Assembly: GCA_002718935.1 (NCBI GenBank)
Contig: PBFV01000018.1
Location: 9,799-16,213, forward strand
DNA from: Verrucomicrobiales bacterium
GTDB lineage: Bacteria > Verrucomicrobiota > Verrucomicrobiia > Limisphaerales > UBA1100
DNA: 6,415 nt
Direction: 5' to 3'
Positions within the stretch are counted from its first letter, which is position 1, and each line of letters starts with the position of its first letter. The notes below the pieces were generated by a model. It did not search any database and had not been told where the DNA came from. It saw only the letters and a list, made by a program, of their open reading frames with translations. Positions 5,568-6,415 of the stretch are shown piece after piece. The position numbers were made by a program, and so were the translations under genes.

Positions 5568-5837
5568 TTACCAGCTGGCCTTGGTCACGCCCGGGATCAT
5601 TCCCGCCAGCGCCTCCTCGCGAAAGGCGATGCGTGAGAGGCCGAATTTCCGCATGTACCCTTGGCGCCGCGCCGTCATGGTGCAGCGGTTCACCACACGC
5701 ACAGGGCTGGCGTTGCGCGGCAACTGCGAGAGAGCTTCGTAATCGCCCGCCGCCTTCAGCTCCGCGCGCTTGGCACGGTATTTATCAGCCGTGCGCTGCT
5801 TTTTCTCGTTCCGGGTGGTCCATGCTTTTTTTGCCAT
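5568..5837 (-). CDS. rpsN: 30S ribosomal protein S14, short zinc-free form
   Basis: S14 assembles late into the 30S head next to S3, S10 and S19. The 89 residues begin [15 protein letters not shown] and end with the strongly conserved block [20 protein letters not shown] (50-69), FREEALAG (72-79) and IPGVTKASW. Only one Cys (C52) is present where zinc-binding S14 proteins have a four-Cys knuckle, so this is the C- form; at 89 residues it is shorter than E. coli S14 (101) by about 12 residues in the middle. The Shine-Dalgarno sequence AGGAG (5846-5850) has an 8-nt spacer and overlaps the rplE stop codon. Presence between rplE and rpsH is standard. Confidence 0.98.
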   Translation of the reverse strand: MAKKAWTTRNEKKQRTADKYRAKRAELKAAGDYEALSQLPRNASPVRVVNRCTMTARRQGYMRKFGLSRIAFREEALAGMIPGVTKASW

Positions 5838-5845
5838 ATGAAAAT

Positions 5846-5850
5846 CTCCT
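5846..5850 (-). promoter_or_regulatory. Shine-Dalgarno site for rpsN overlapping the rplE stop
   Basis: AGGAG on the minus strand, 8 nt before the rpsN ATG. Its first bases are shared with the TAG stop codon of rplE (5849-5851), so a ribosome ending rplE sits on the rpsN initiation site. This would favour coupled translation of L5 and S14. Confidence 0.7.
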
Positions 5851-6415
5851 AATTCTGCTTTTCCTTGTCGGCGAAGGGCATGCCCAGACGGGCCAGCAAA
5901 TCCTTGGCCTCCGCATTGGTGTTGGCGGTAGTCACGATGGTGATGTCCATGCCCTGCGTGCGTTTCACCTTATCCAACTCAATCTCCGGGAAGATGGATT
6001 GGTCGGACACGCCCATTGAATAATTGCCCCGGCCGTCAAAGCCCTTGGGGTTGATGCCGCGAAAGTCGCGGATGCGCGGCAGGGCCGCGGTGGTAAGGCG
6101 ATCAAGGAATTCCCACATCACCTCGCGGCGCAGCGTCACGTGGCAACCGATCGATTGGCCGATGCGCAGCTTAAAATTCGAAACGTTCTTGCGGCTCTTG
6201 TCGATCACCGGCTTGCGGCCGCTCACCACGGTCATCACCTGCACGGCGTCATCCAGCGCGCTTTTCTCGAACGTGGCATCCACCCCCATGTGCAGCACGA
6301 TTTTTTCAAGGCCGGGAATCTGGTGTACGTTGGCATAGCCGTGTGCCTCCTTGAGGGCCGGGTTCACCTGATCTTCGTAATGCTGCTGCAGCCGCGGCTT
6401 GGTTTTTTTCTCAGT
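5849..6415 (-). CDS. rplE: 50S ribosomal protein L5, 5' end outside window
   Basis: L5 binds 5S rRNA with L18 and L25-type partners in the central protuberance and touches the P-site tRNA. The frame is open to the right edge, giving 188 visible residues that begin [17 protein letters not shown]. Family motifs include [75 protein letters not shown] and the terminal [12 protein letters not shown] at 6367 could be read as a start but would delete the conserved N-terminal helix; it is an internal Val codon. Since L5 is usually about 180-190 residues, the true start probably lies within a few codons beyond the window. The upstream neighbour would be expected to be rplX (L24). Confidence 0.97.
   Translation of the reverse strand, partial: TEKKTKPRLQQHYEDQVNPALKEAHGYANVHQIPGLEKIVLHMGVDATFEKSALDDAVQVMTVVSGRKPVIDKSRKNVSNFKLRIGQSIGCHVTLRREVMWEFLDRLTTAALPRIRDFRGINPKGFDGRGNYSMGVSDQSIFPEIELDKVKRTQGMDITIVTTANTNAEAKDLLARLGMPFADKEKQN

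Noticed and set aside
6365..6367. GTG as the start of rplE.
   Set aside because: The frame continues to the window edge with residues that resemble the normal L5 N-terminal helix ([10 protein letters not shown]), so it is an internal Val.

Overview
The window is a GC-rich, gene-dense stretch of bacterial chromosome. It carries the end of the spc ribosomal-protein operon and the start of the alpha operon, with every gene on the minus strand. In the direction of transcription (high to low coordinates) the order is rplE (5' end outside the window), rpsN, rpsH, rplF, rplR, rpsE, rplO, secY, map, infA, rpmJ, rpsM (3' end outside the window). Gaps are 3-28 nt, and two junctions overlap (map/infA by 28 nt, infA/rpmJ by 4 nt). 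I see no promoter, terminator, tRNA, rRNA, mobile element or CRISPR, and there is no gene-free stretch longer than 28 nt. The layout suggests a single long transcript running through the window and out both ends.

Working together: the genes make 30S proteins (S14, S8, S5, S13), 50S proteins (L5, L6, L18, L15, L36), an IF-1-like initiation factor, the SecY translocon channel and methionine aminopeptidase. This is the usual growth-linked module that ties ribosome assembly, initiation, nascent-chain Met removal and protein export together.

Organism: gene order, the absence of rpmD (L30) between rpsE and rplO, a short zinc-free S14 of 89 residues and a map-infA-rpmJ-rpsM arrangement without adk would fit a member of the Planctomycetota-Verrucomicrobiota-Chlamydiota group. 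My best guess is an environmental Verrucomicrobiota lineage, but that is inference without any search.

The operon itself is ordinary; the interest lies in how some of its products differ from the textbook forms. IF-1 keeps its OB-fold ends but has lost the conserved basic segment at residues 38-48. S5 has an N-terminal extension of about 85 residues, made of an Ala/Pro/Glu segment followed by an RGG-type Arg/Gly block encoded by a perfect 27-bp tandem repeat. L15 has a 32-residue acidic Ala/Glu tail. S13 has an internal insertion of about 13 residues. I find no evidence for a wholly new multi-gene system here.
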